DNA from: Oscillospiraceae bacterium
GTDB lineage: Bacteria; Bacillota; Clostridia; Oscillospirales; Ruminococcaceae
Length of the DNA stretch: 46,012 nt
NCBI GenBank assembly: GCA_028689635.1
Contig: JAQVCU010000010.1
Coordinates: 1-46,012, forward strand
Reading direction: 5' to 3'
The translations under genes and the position numbers were made by a program. Under the pieces are notes generated by a model. The model was not told where the DNA came from and ran no database searches. It saw nothing but the letters and a program-made list of their open reading frames with translations. Positions 17,994 to 25,824 of this stretch are shown piece by piece. Every line of letters starts with the position of its first letter. Position 1 is the first letter of the stretch.

Positions 17994-18275
17994 TTATCTT
18001 CTTTTGCGGACGGGAAAATAGCCGCCCTCGCCGCCGCCCGCGTTTTGCAAAATTGCTTCCTGCGGATAGGAGGGAACTGTTTCATCCTCCCGGAAGGCGT
18101 TGGAAAGATCGTTGATGTTGTCAAAATCCGGGTCGGCCAGATCTCCGGCCGCGCTGATGGTGTCGGCAAAGGCGATGATGTTCTGCATATCGGCGGTCAG
18201 GCCGTCAAGCTCCTCTTCCGGAATGGAGAGCTTGGAGAGCAGGGCGATTTTTTGAATATCTTCTCTCGTGACCAT
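17994..18275 (-). CDS. gatC: Asp-tRNA(Asn)/Glu-tRNA(Gln) amidotransferase subunit C
   Basis: Small subunit, 93 aa, that wraps around GatA and stabilises the GatA-GatB interface. Seen: N-terminal REDIQKIALLSKLSIPEEEL helix, a middle DMQNIIAFADTI segment and the C-terminal FREDETVPSYPQEAILQNA tail typical of GatC. ATG 18275 is preceded by AAGGAG. It lies 100 bases after aspS. Confidence 0.95.
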   Translation of the reverse strand: MVTREDIQKIALLSKLSIPEEELDGLTADMQNIIAFADTISAAGDLADPDFDNINDLSNAFREDETVPSYPQEAILQNAGGGEGGYFPVRKRR

Positions 18276-18375
18276 GAGCTTTCTCTCCTTTTCAAATCTT
18301 GTCCTTTATGATAGCGCAAAACGGATGTCAGCGCAATGCCCCGAAGGGCGATAAAACGGGAGCCAGACGGGAAAC

Positions 18376-20124
18376 TTAGCGAAGCTTGATGTGAACTTCC
18401 CGCAGCTGCTGTTCTGTGACAAAACCGGGCGCGCCCATCATCATATCTTCGGCGTTGGAGTTCATGGGGAAGGCGATGACCTCGCGGATGTTTTCCTCGC
18501 CGGTAAGCAACATGACCGTGCGGTCGATCCCGGGGGCCATGCCGGCATGGGGCGGCGCTCCGTACTGGAAGGCGGTGTACAGCGAGGGGAATTTTTCCCG
18601 GATGACGTCTTCCGAATATCCCGCGATCTCAAAGGCCTTTACCATAGTGGGAAGGTCGTGGTTGCGCACCGCGCCGGAGGAGAGCTCTACGCCGTTGCAG
18701 ACGATGTCGTACTGATAGGCCAGCACCTCCAGGGGATCCTTTGTTTCCAAGGCTTCCAGGCCGCCCTGGGGCATGGAGAAGGGGTTGTGGGTAAAGGCGG
18801 GCGCGCCGGTCTCCTCATCCAGCTCGTACATGGGAAAATCGGTGATATAGCACAATTCAAAACGATCCTCGGCGATGAGCCCCAGGCGGCGTCCCAGCTC
18901 AGTACGGATCTGCCCCGCCATTTTGGGCGCGGCGGCTTTGGTGTCGGCGATGAAATAGATCACGTCTCCGGGGGTAAGGCCCGCCCGGGCGGCGATCTCC
19001 CCGCGGCCGTCGGGGGAGAGGAATTTATCGATGGGCCCGTTGTAGGTCATATCGTCGTTGACTTTAAAATATCCAAGGCCTTTCATGCCGATGGAAAGGG
19101 CGTATTCCAGCATCTGCTCAAAAAAGCTTTTGGGCTGGCCCGCCGCGCCGGGCACGCGGATGGCGCGGACGCATTTCCCGCGGAAGGGGGCGAAGGCGCT
19201 TTCGACAAACAGGTCGCTGAGATCGATGATCTCCAGGGGGTTGCGCAGATCCGGCTTATCGCTGCCGTACTGCAGCATCGCCTGGGCGTAGGGGATGCGC
19301 CGGAAAGGCGGCGGGGAGACCTTTTTATCCGAGAAGGAGGTGAAAATGTGGTACAGGACCTCCTCGGCCACGGCAAAAACGTCCTCCTGGGTGGCAAAAG
19401 CCATTTCAAAATCCAGCTGATAAAATTCGCCGGGGGAGCGGTCGGCGCGGGCGTCCTCGTCGCGGAAGCAGGGCGCCACCTGGAAATAGCGGTCAAAGCC
19501 GGAGACCATCAGCAGCTGCTTGAAGATCTGGGGGGCCTGGGGCAGGGCATAGAACTGGCCCTTGTGTTTGCGGCTGGGGATCAGGTAGTCCCGGGCGCCC
19601 TCCGGAGAGGAGGCGGTGAGGATCGGGGTCTGGATCTCCAGAAAGCCCATCTCCTCCATTTTTTTGCGCATGGCGGCGATGACGCGGGAGCGCAGGACGA
19701 TGTTGTCCTTTACCTTTTTGTTGCGCAGATCCAGGTAACGGTAGGTAAGGCGGACCTCTTCCTTCGTCTCCCGGGAGGAAGCGACCTCAAAGGGCAGGGC
19801 GTTTTTGGCTTTGCCCAGCAGGGTGACGGACTGCGCCACCACCTCAACCTCCCCGGTGGGGATCTTGGGGTTAAAGGTATCGGCGTCCCGCAGCCTTACG
19901 CTGCCGGAGACGGTGACGGTGGATTCACGGGTAATGCCCGCCAGCATGGCCTCGTCCCTTAAAACGACCTGGACGACGCCGTAGTGATCCCGCAGATCTA
20001 AAAACAAAATGCCGCCGTGGTCTCTGATATTTTCGACCCAGCCGGCCACACGCACGCCGCAATTCACGTGATTTACTCTCAACTCTCCACAGGAATGGGT
20101 GCGATACATGTTAACAGAAACCAT
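18376..20124 (-). CDS. aspS: Aspartyl-tRNA synthetase, probably non-discriminating
   Basis: Class II synthetase of the bacterial type, 582 aa. In order: N-terminal OB-fold anticodon-binding domain, catalytic core with motif 2 (FRDEDARADRSPGEFYQLDFEM), the bacterial GAD insertion, and motif 3 (GMAPGIDRTVMLL). ATG 20124 was taken with AAAGG ten bases upstream; a second ATG lies five codons in. In the OB fold it reads NIRDHGG with H36 where discriminating enzymes such as E. coli have Leu (RRDLGS); His there marks non-discriminating AspRS, which also charges tRNA(Asn). The operon with gatCAB, which amidates Asp-tRNA(Asn), fits. Whether asnS or asnA exists elsewhere is unknown. Confidence 0.96.
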   Translation of the reverse strand: MVSVNMYRTHSCGELRVNHVNCGVRVAGWVENIRDHGGILFLDLRDHYGVVQVVLRDEAMLAGITRESTVTVSGSVRLRDADTFNPKIPTGEVEVVAQSVTLLGKAKNALPFEVASSRETKEEVRLTYRYLDLRNKKVKDNIVLRSRVIAAMRKKMEEMGFLEIQTPILTASSPEGARDYLIPSRKHKGQFYALPQAPQIFKQLLMVSGFDRYFQVAPCFRDEDARADRSPGEFYQLDFEMAFATQEDVFAVAEEVLYHIFTSFSDKKVSPPPFRRIPYAQAMLQYGSDKPDLRNPLEIIDLSDLFVESAFAPFRGKCVRAIRVPGAAGQPKSFFEQMLEYALSIGMKGLGYFKVNDDMTYNGPIDKFLSPDGRGEIAARAGLTPGDVIYFIADTKAAAPKMAGQIRTELGRRLGLIAEDRFELCYITDFPMYELDEETGAPAFTHNPFSMPQGGLEALETKDPLEVLAYQYDIVCNGVELSSGAVRNHDLPTMVKAFEIAGYSEDVIREKFPSLYTAFQYGAPPHAGMAPGIDRTVMLLTGEENIREVIAFPMNSNAEDMMMGAPGFVTEQQLREVHIKLR

Positions 20125-20222
20125 TGCTCATCAACCTTTCATTTTAAAAGTAAGTACAGCGGCCCGAGGCTCCATACCAACGGAGAGCCGGCCTTCCTTT
20201 TTTATCAAGCAAAAAAGGAAAT

Positions 20223-20306
20223 AAAAAAAGAGAGGACTGCCCCGTAAAAGGCAGTCCTCATTGACTGTACTTTTTATTATTATACCCGGAAAATGAAGGA
20301 GGTCAA
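20223..20306 (-). promoter_or_regulatory. aspS promoter and leader hairpin/terminator
   Basis: On the - strand: TTGACC (20306-20301), 16-bp spacer, TATAAT (20284-20279). About 12 bases after the expected transcript start a strong hairpin begins (GAGGACTGCC with GGCAGTCCTC, + strand 20232-20241 and 20250-20259), followed by a T run at 20230-20223. It can end the upstream symporter transcript, and because it lies inside the aspS leader it could also act as an attenuator. No T-box motif is seen in this leader. Confidence 0.65.
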
Positions 20307-20346
20307 GCGGATATCCTGCAAAATGGCAAATTACACAAGAAGAGTT

Positions 20347-21867
20347 TTACTCCGCGTCCTCGTTTAATACAAATTTTTGGGGCGCGTTGACCTTTTCGTC
20401 GTAGCAGGAGAAAGCGTCTGTAATGTGGGATTGGGGCAGGGACGGAGTGACAAAGCTGACCAGGGGCACCACCACCAGGGAAGCCAGGATCGCCAGGGCT
20501 CCGGCCATGGTAGGTTCGGTAAAATGCAGGATCTGGTTGGCCAGGTTGATGCCGATGCCGGTAAAGAAGCTGGCCCACACGGCGCCGCGGGTCACGCGCT
20601 TCGAAAAAAGGCCGTAGAGGAACGGCCCCAGGAAGGAGCCCGCCAGCGCGCCCCAGGAGAGGGCCATCAAAGCGGTGATCAGGCTGTTGGGGTTCATGGC
20701 GATGACCACCGAGAGCACAATAAAGAAAGCGCAGAGGATACGGATGGAGAGAATCTGCTTTTTGGGGTGCAGATCCTTTACGCCGAAGGCGCGTAAAAAA
20801 TCCAGCACAAAGGTGGAGGCGGAGGTAATGACCAGGCTGGAGAGGGTGGACATGGAGGCCGAGAGCACCAAAATCATCACCACGCCGATGAGGATATCCG
20901 GCAGGCAGGTGGAGAGCATCTGCGGCACGATGGAGTCGAAAGCGACGGCGCCGTCGGCGCCGGGGGCGTAGTACAGCCGCCCGAAAGCGCCCATAAAGTA
21001 GGAGCCGCCGGCGATGACCAGAGCAAAGACAGTGGAGATGATGGTGCCGGTGTGGATGGCTTTTTCGTTGCGGATGGTATAAAATTTATGCACCATCTGC
21101 GGCAGGCCCCAGGTGCCCAGACTGGTCATGATGACAACGCCCAGCAGGCTGGCGGGAGCGGGCCCAAAGAAGGAGGCAAAGGCGCCGTTGAGTTGTGGGG
21201 CGGATTCTGCGGGGATCTGGGAAAGCTGCTCGATGGCGGAGAGAAACCCTCCGCGGCCGCCCAGCACGGCGGCTACCACCAGGACGATGCCCACCAGCAT
21301 GATAATGCCCTGGATAAAATCGTTGATGGCGGCGGCCATATAGCCGCCGAGGATCACGTAAATGCCGGTGAGCAGGGCGATGCCGAGGATGCAGTAGTTA
21401 AAATCGATGCCGAAGCTGATGGAAAACAGCCCGGAAAGGCCCTTGTATACCGAGGCGGAGTAGGGCACCAAAAACAGAAAAATGATGATGGACGAGACGG
21501 TGCACAACGCGTTGCTGTCATACCGTTTGGCAAAAAAATCCGGCATGGTGGCGGATTCAAAGTGCTTTGTCATAATGCGGGTGCGCCGCCCCATGAGCAC
21601 CCAGGCCATCAGGCTGCCGATGAGGGCGTTGCCGATGCCGATCCAGGCGGCGGCGACGCCAAAATTCCAGCCAAACTGCCCGGCGTAGCCGACAAAGACC
21701 ACAGAGGAAAAATAGGAGGTGCCATAGGCAAAGGCGGTAAGCCAGGGGCCTACGCTGCGTCCGCCCAGGACGAAATCTCCCACGCTGGTGGCCTTTTTGC
21801 GGCAGTAGACGCCGATCCCGGCGGTCATGGCAAAGAACAGGACGATCATCAGGATTTTTTCAAACAT
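20347..21867 (-). CDS. SSS-family sodium:solute symporter under T-box control
   Basis: Na+-coupled permease of the solute:sodium symporter family (PutP/PanF fold), 506 aa, about 13 membrane segments. Start ATG 21867 has AAAGGAAG upstream; a longer frame reaches into the leader but lacks a binding site. Family signs: VGDFVLGGRSVGPWLTAFAYGTSYFSSVVFVGYAG near the N-terminus, GIYVILGGYMAAAINDFIQG in the middle and an SASMSTLSSLVITSASTFVLDF segment. A complete T-box leader with a Tyr-type specifier precedes it, so tyrosine or a related amino acid is the predicted cargo; the protein alone does not tell. Confidence 0.92.
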   Translation of the reverse strand: MFEKILMIVLFFAMTAGIGVYCRKKATSVGDFVLGGRSVGPWLTAFAYGTSYFSSVVFVGYAGQFGWNFGVAAAWIGIGNALIGSLMAWVLMGRRTRIMTKHFESATMPDFFAKRYDSNALCTVSSIIIFLFLVPYSASVYKGLSGLFSISFGIDFNYCILGIALLTGIYVILGGYMAAAINDFIQGIIMLVGIVLVVAAVLGGRGGFLSAIEQLSQIPAESAPQLNGAFASFFGPAPASLLGVVIMTSLGTWGLPQMVHKFYTIRNEKAIHTGTIISTVFALVIAGGSYFMGAFGRLYYAPGADGAVAFDSIVPQMLSTCLPDILIGVVMILVLSASMSTLSSLVITSASTFVLDFLRAFGVKDLHPKKQILSIRILCAFFIVLSVVIAMNPNSLITALMALSWGALAGSFLGPFLYGLFSKRVTRGAVWASFFTGIGINLANQILHFTEPTMAGALAILASLVVVPLVSFVTPSLPQSHITDAFSCYDEKVNAPQKFVLNEDAE

Positions 21868-21921
21868 AGCTGTCTTCCTTTCGGTTCTTGGATGTGGGGC
21901 GGGCCCCGGCCGGGAGACAGC

Positions 21922-22219
21922 AAAAAGCCCGTCCCCCGAATTCTGCATTCAGAGGACGGGCATAAACCCGCGATACCACCTCAGTTTACCGTCCCCTCGC
22001 GGAAACGGCCTCGGCGAGTACGGTGCACAATGGCACGATACTCCGGCACGGTAACGGGTGCCGCCGGCGCAGCCTACTGGGTGTCAAAGCCTTTGGGTGC
22101 GCAACTCGCGAAATGTATTCGGCCTTCTGTCCCCTCTGCGCCTTCCACCACCCGGCTGCTCTCTGGAAAGGGAACGATGAGGGCCTACTTGTTTTCGGTC
22201 ATCGTCGTTTTGCTGTGTT
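21922..22219 (-). ncRNA. T-box leader, specifier UAC (Tyr)
   Basis: tRNA-sensing leader on the - strand. The T-box core GAGGTGGTATCGCGGG sits at + 21983-21968; its UGGU bulge pairs with a tRNA ending ACCA, as tRNA-Tyr does. The antiterminator (GAGG..CGGG with CCCG..CCTC) competes with a terminator (GCCCGTCC, 21927-21934, with GGACGGGC, 21954-21961, T run 21926-21922). Stem I has AAGTAGGCC, an AGAGAGC bulge and a GGTGG loop. The specifier loop 3' strand GAA-UAC-A lies between helix GGCC/GGCC and helix CGAAA/UUUCG, giving UAC at 22117-22115. Confidence 0.88.
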
Positions 22220-22225
22220 ATTGAC

Positions 22226-22254
22226 ATTTTAACAGGTAAAATCGCTAAAGTCAA
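22226..22254 (-). promoter_or_regulatory. Promoter of the T-box leader
   Basis: On the - strand TTGACT (22254-22249), 17-bp spacer, TAAAAT (22231-22226); transcript start expected near 22219. Confidence 0.8.
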
Positions 22255-22371
22255 GCGAATGTTTTAAAAAATAGAGGAGGCGATCCGTCGGGCCTGGCAG
22301 ATGGGGGAATTAGGCGAAGCGGGCGGCGCCTAAGGGGAAGGGGAAAGGGCCGTATCGCCCAGCGCGGCATA

Positions 22372-23145
22372 TTATTCGTACCACTGCGGGGCTTTTTTCA
22401 GGGAACTGAACTGCCCGGCATCGTGGCCAAAGACCACTAGGCCGCCGGTTTCCCGCTCCAGGCGGCGCACCCGCTCCACAGAAGCGGCGTATTGTTCCGG
22501 CGCGCCCAGGGAAAGGGTAGGGACGATGGGTGGGCCGTAGTTTTCGGCGGTATACACCGCGTCCTGCGGCAGGATCAGGGTAGTGTGGGCGAGGCGGACG
22601 ACCATCCCCAACAGATCCTCTGTGTGGCCGGGCAGGTCGATGAGGTCAACGCCGGGCAGCAGGGAGAATTCCTTTTCCACCGGGCAAAAATCCACCGGGG
22701 CGGAGAGATCCCCCCGAATATAGCCGCTGTGCTGCTCCCGGTCGGGGTGAGAGACCTTTTGCAGGGCGTGGGCCAGGTGCTTTTTGGGCGCATAGACGGG
22801 TTTCCCCGGAAAAAGGCTCAACCCGCCGGTGTGGTCAAGGTGCAGATGGGAAAGCACCACGGCGGAAATATCCTCCGGTTTTACGCCGCACAGGGCCAGC
22901 TGATTTTCCAGGCGCTGAGCAGGCGTCTGGAAAAAGGGATAGGCCTTCACCATGGTTTCCTGCCACCAGCCGTTCATGGCGTCCGGGTGGCAGCCGGTGT
23001 CGTAGAGGATCTTCCCGTCAGGATGGTCGATGAGGAAAGCCGGAAGCGGCAGAGGAATACGGCGATGATCCTCCGCGCCGGGATGGTGGACGATGCCGTC
23101 CTTTTCCGCGGTGAGATAGCCGAGGTCTAAAACATAAACACGCAT
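22372..23145 (-). CDS. Metallo-beta-lactamase-fold hydrolase, AHL-lactonase-like
   Basis: Cytoplasmic metal-dependent hydrolase, 257 aa, no signal peptide. ATG 23145 follows AAAGGATG. The zinc motif HxHxDH is H100-H102-D104-H105 (SHLHLDHTGG); later ligands are the His in LPGHTED, the Asp in LPQDAVY and the His in FGHD. Overall layout and the N-terminal LDLGYL and YDTGCHPDA segments resemble the N-acyl-homoserine-lactonase group (AiiA/AttM-like). A gut Clostridium does not usually make AHLs, so it may open another lactone or only share the fold. It stands alone; its upstream region is the tandem repeat array. Confidence 0.85.
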   Translation of the reverse strand: MRVYVLDLGYLTAEKDGIVHHPGAEDHRRIPLPLPAFLIDHPDGKILYDTGCHPDAMNGWWQETMVKAYPFFQTPAQRLENQLALCGVKPEDISAVVLSHLHLDHTGGLSLFPGKPVYAPKKHLAHALQKVSHPDREQHSGYIRGDLSAPVDFCPVEKEFSLLPGVDLIDLPGHTEDLLGMVVRLAHTTLILPQDAVYTAENYGPPIVPTLSLGAPEQYAASVERVRRLERETGGLVVFGHDAGQFSSLKKAPQWYE

Positions 23146-23210
23146 AAAAACGCATCCTTTCTGTCGGTGGGATAGGGCGCAAAACGGAAATTGCCGTGGA
23201 ATATGGCAGC

Positions 23211-23535
23211 AGTGTGGCCATAAAAATCAAGTATCATAACCACATTGTGGTTATGATAGCATGAGCGCGAAGCGCAAATGGGATCATTGGCCATGCCCAC
23301 AGTGTGGCCATGAAGATTAAGTATAATAACCACATTGTGGTTTATGATAGCATGAGCGCGAAGCGCAAATGGGATCATTGGCCATGCCCACAGTGTGGCC
23401 ATGAAGATTAAGTATAATAACCACATTGTGGTTTATGATAGCATGAGCGCGAAGCGCAAATGATATCATTGGCCATGCCCGTAGGGCGGCCATAAAAAAT
23501 CAAATATAATAACCACATGTGGTTATTATAGCATA
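23211..23535. repeat. Four tandem ~91-bp repeats rich in palindromes
   Basis: Units begin with AGTGTGGCCA at 23211, 23301 and 23392, and a diverged AGGGCGGCCA copy near 23483 (steps 90, 91, 91). Each holds an inverted repeat AACCACA/TGTGGTT (arms of 12 bp in unit 1; in unit 4 a perfect 26-bp palindrome at 23505-23530). Units 1-3 also carry a GCGC-GAA-GCGC hairpin; most unit junctions carry a TGGCCA pair. Units 2 and 3 are almost identical. The array fills the divergent region between the hydrolase and idi genes. No protein-like signal fits. Confidence 0.9.
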
Positions 23536-23597
23536 GTCCGCCGGATTGTTGTATACTATTTAAAAAGAGCGACCAGGGAGCGGAAAGGAACAGAGCA

Positions 23598-24119
23598 ATG
23601 AAACAGCTGATTTTGACCGACCTTTACGACCGCCAGATCGGGACAGCCTCTAAGGAGCAGGCCCACGCCCGGGGGCTGCTGCACCGGGCTTTTTCGGTGT
23701 TTATCCACGACGGCCGGGGCAGGATGCTGATCCAGCGCCGCGCCGCGGATAAATATCATTCCGGAGGGCTGTGGGCCAACGCCTGCTGTTCCCATCCCCT
23801 GGAGGGGGAGACGCCGCAGCAGGCGGCCCACCGGCGTCTGCCGGAGGAAATGGGCTTTGACTGTCCGCTACAGGAGCAGTTTTCCTTTGTCTATTTCCAC
23901 CGTTTTGGGGAAGAGCTGTACGAATATGAATATGACCATGTCTTTTTGGGGGAATACACCGGCGCCGTGCTGCCGGATCCGTCAGAAGCGCAGGAGATTT
24001 GCTGGATCCCTTTTGAAGCGCTGGAACGGGATCTAAAAGAGCACCCGGAGCGGTACTGCGTCTGGTTCATCACTGCGGCGCCCCGGATACTGGAAGCTTT
24101 GCGCGGTGGGGGACAATAA
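23598..24119 (+). CDS. idi: Isopentenyl-diphosphate isomerase, type 1
   Basis: Nudix-fold enzyme, 173 aa, that interconverts isopentenyl and dimethylallyl diphosphate in isoprenoid synthesis. ATG 23598 follows AAAGGAAC. Active-site features: LLHRAFSVFI, QRRAADKYHSGGLW, the catalytic Cys in NACCSHP (C64 matches E. coli C67), the Nudix-like RRLPEEMGF, and EYEYDHV with E109/E111 matching the catalytic and metal-binding Glu residues. The type 1 enzyme is less common in Firmicutes than type 2, so gain by transfer is possible. It stands alone, followed by a terminator. Confidence 0.95.
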   Translation: MKQLILTDLYDRQIGTASKEQAHARGLLHRAFSVFIHDGRGRMLIQRRAADKYHSGGLWANACCSHPLEGETPQQAAHRRLPEEMGFDCPLQEQFSFVYFHRFGEELYEYEYDHVFLGEYTGAVLPDPSEAQEICWIPFEALERDLKEHPERYCVWFITAAPRILEALRGGGQ

Positions 24120-24142
24120 AGCCCGGCCCGGTTTTCCAAAAG

Positions 24143-24183
24143 AGAAAAGATCCCTTTGCCGTTTTGGCAAAGGGATCTTTTTA
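24143..24183. terminator. Bidirectional terminator
   Basis: Perfect 16-bp stem: AAAAGATCCCTTTGCC (24145-24160), GTTTT loop, GGCAAAGGGATCTTTT (24166-24181). It serves idi on + and nhaC on -. Confidence 0.93.
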
Positions 24184-24198
24184 AAGGCCGCTGCAAGG

Positions 24199-25614
24199 TC
24201 ACTGGGCCGGTACGGCAGCTTTGGAGGGTTTGTCCACCTGCCGTTTCCGCAGGGCGGCGGAGCCCCAGGCAAAGGCGATGGCGGTAACAGGGGCCAGCAG
24301 GTTAAAGATAGCCCAGGGGGCATATTGGAAAGCGGTAACGCCCAAAACCCCGGCCATAAAAACGCCGCAGGTGTTCCAGGGGACAAGGGCGCTGGTGGCG
24401 GCGCCGCCTGCTCCCAACGCCCGGGTAAGCTCCTTGCGGTGGATCTGGAAGCGGTCGTATTCCTGGGTGTACATGCGCCCGGGAATGGCGATGGCGATGT
24501 ATTGCTCCGGCAGGATCATGTTGACCAGCATACAGGAAAACACCGTGGCGGTGACCAGGCTGGCCCCGCGGTGCAGATGGCGGATGAGCGGGGCCATTAA
24601 AGCCTCCATCATCCCTGTGGCCTCCATGATCCCGCCGAACATCATGGCGCAGACGATCATAGAGACGGAGTACATCATGGATTCCAGGCCACCGGCGCTG
24701 AGCAGGGCGTTGAGGGCTGCGTTGTCCGTCTGGCAGAGATAGCCGGAAAAGCCCGCCCCCAAAATGCCGCCCAGGTCGCTGCCCTGGGTAAAGACGCCCA
24801 GGAGGGCGGCGGAGAAAATGCCGATGCCGATACTGGCGATGGCGGGTATTTTTAGCAGGACGCAGGCCACCAGCAACACCAGAGGGAGAAAATTGAGGGG
24901 ACTGATCCAAAACTCCTGCTTTAGACCGGCCAACAGGGACTGTACCTCTCCCAGATCTGCCGTGCCGCCGCCGTAGCCGAAGCCGACCGCGGTAAAGAAA
25001 GCCGCGGCCAGGGCATAGGCCGTCGCCGCCACGGGGATCATATGCCGGACATTGGTGAAAACATCCACGCCGGTGACGGCGGAGGCAAGATTGGTGGAAT
25101 CCGAAAGGGGAGACGCCTTATCCCCCAGGTAGGAGCCGGAGATGATGGCTCCCGCCGTAAGGGCGGGGGGGATCCCCAGCGCGTGGGCGATGCCCATAAA
25201 AGCAAGGCCAATGGTCCCGGCGGTCCCCCAGGAGCCGACGGCCATGGAGATGGCGGAGCAGATGAGCATGGTGGAGACCAGGAAAAACCGCGGCGAGAGA
25301 AGCTGCAGGCCGTAATAGATAATGGCGGGTACAACGCCAGCCTGGATCCAAACGCCGATGAGGACGCCGATGAGCATGAGGATGATCAGGGAACCCAGGG
25401 ACTGGGTGATGCCGTGCACCATGCCGTCCTCCACATCCTGCCAGCGGTAGCCGCAGGCCAAAGCCGCCACGGCGGCAGCGGCGCAGCCGAGGAGCATGGG
25501 GATGTGCGGGGCCGAATCGTAGAGGATGATCGCGCAGCACATGACTGCGGCGAGGATCAGGATCACAGCCAGGGCGCACCAGAATTTTTTGCGCAGTGTT
25601 TTTGTTTCCGTCAT
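24199..25614 (-). CDS. nhaC: NhaC-family Na+/H+ antiporter
   Basis: Membrane exchanger, 471 aa, about twelve segments. ATG 25614 follows GGAGGC. NhaC signs: GIAHALGIPPALTAGAIISGSYLGDKASPLSDSTNLASAVTGVD in the middle, typical of the family with its Asp and Ser/Thr residues, and a late NMILPEQYIAIAIPGRMY segment with GAGGAATSALVPWNTCGVFM. Relatives exchange Na+ for H+ or couple malate or arginine/ornithine movement, so the exact ions are not certain. It stands alone between two terminator or promoter regions. Confidence 0.9.
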   Translation of the reverse strand: MTETKTLRKKFWCALAVILILAAVMCCAIILYDSAPHIPMLLGCAAAAVAALACGYRWQDVEDGMVHGITQSLGSLIILMLIGVLIGVWIQAGVVPAIIYYGLQLLSPRFFLVSTMLICSAISMAVGSWGTAGTIGLAFMGIAHALGIPPALTAGAIISGSYLGDKASPLSDSTNLASAVTGVDVFTNVRHMIPVAATAYALAAAFFTAVGFGYGGGTADLGEVQSLLAGLKQEFWISPLNFLPLVLLVACVLLKIPAIASIGIGIFSAALLGVFTQGSDLGGILGAGFSGYLCQTDNAALNALLSAGGLESMMYSVSMIVCAMMFGGIMEATGMMEALMAPLIRHLHRGASLVTATVFSCMLVNMILPEQYIAIAIPGRMYTQEYDRFQIHRKELTRALGAGGAATSALVPWNTCGVFMAGVLGVTAFQYAPWAIFNLLAPVTAIAFAWGSAALRKRQVDKPSKAAVPAQ

Positions 25615-25728
25615 TTTTTTGCCTCCGAAGGTTTGACTGTTTTATATTTTATCGCAGAACAAAGGCCTTGGCAAGGGGGGAACCCAGGCGGGGATAGCCG
25701 TGCGCTTTTTTTGAGAGGGCTTTCCGCG

Positions 25729-25757
25729 TTGTATACTTCGCCTGTTTTTGCTATACT
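25729..25757 (+). promoter_or_regulatory. Promoter of the membrane-tailed XRE gene
   Basis: TTGTAT (25729-25734), 17-bp spacer, TATACT (25752-25757). The leader includes a CCTCCGGC/GCCGGAGG hairpin just before the gene. Confidence 0.6.
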
Positions 25758-25824
25758 ATAAAAAAACCTCCGGCCGCCAGGCGCTGCGCCGGAGGAAGAG
25801 GGCAGTTTGACGGGGGGCGGCATT

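Noticed and set aside
18391-19962. Long + strand frame across aspS
   Set aside because: Antisense to aspS, which has all class II synthetase motifs; the + frame shows no domain and arises from GC-rich codon bias.
20125-20306. T-box upstream of aspS
   Set aside because: A leader of ~150 bases has no TGGN core or Stem I features; only a plain terminator is present.
23127-23426. Repetitive - strand peptide in the tandem repeats
   Set aside because: It only translates the 91-bp repeat units, has no ribosome binding site, and the palindromes explain the sequence better.
23211-23535. CRISPR array
   Set aside because: The repeat unit is ~91 bp and continuous, with no distinct spacers and no cas genes nearby.
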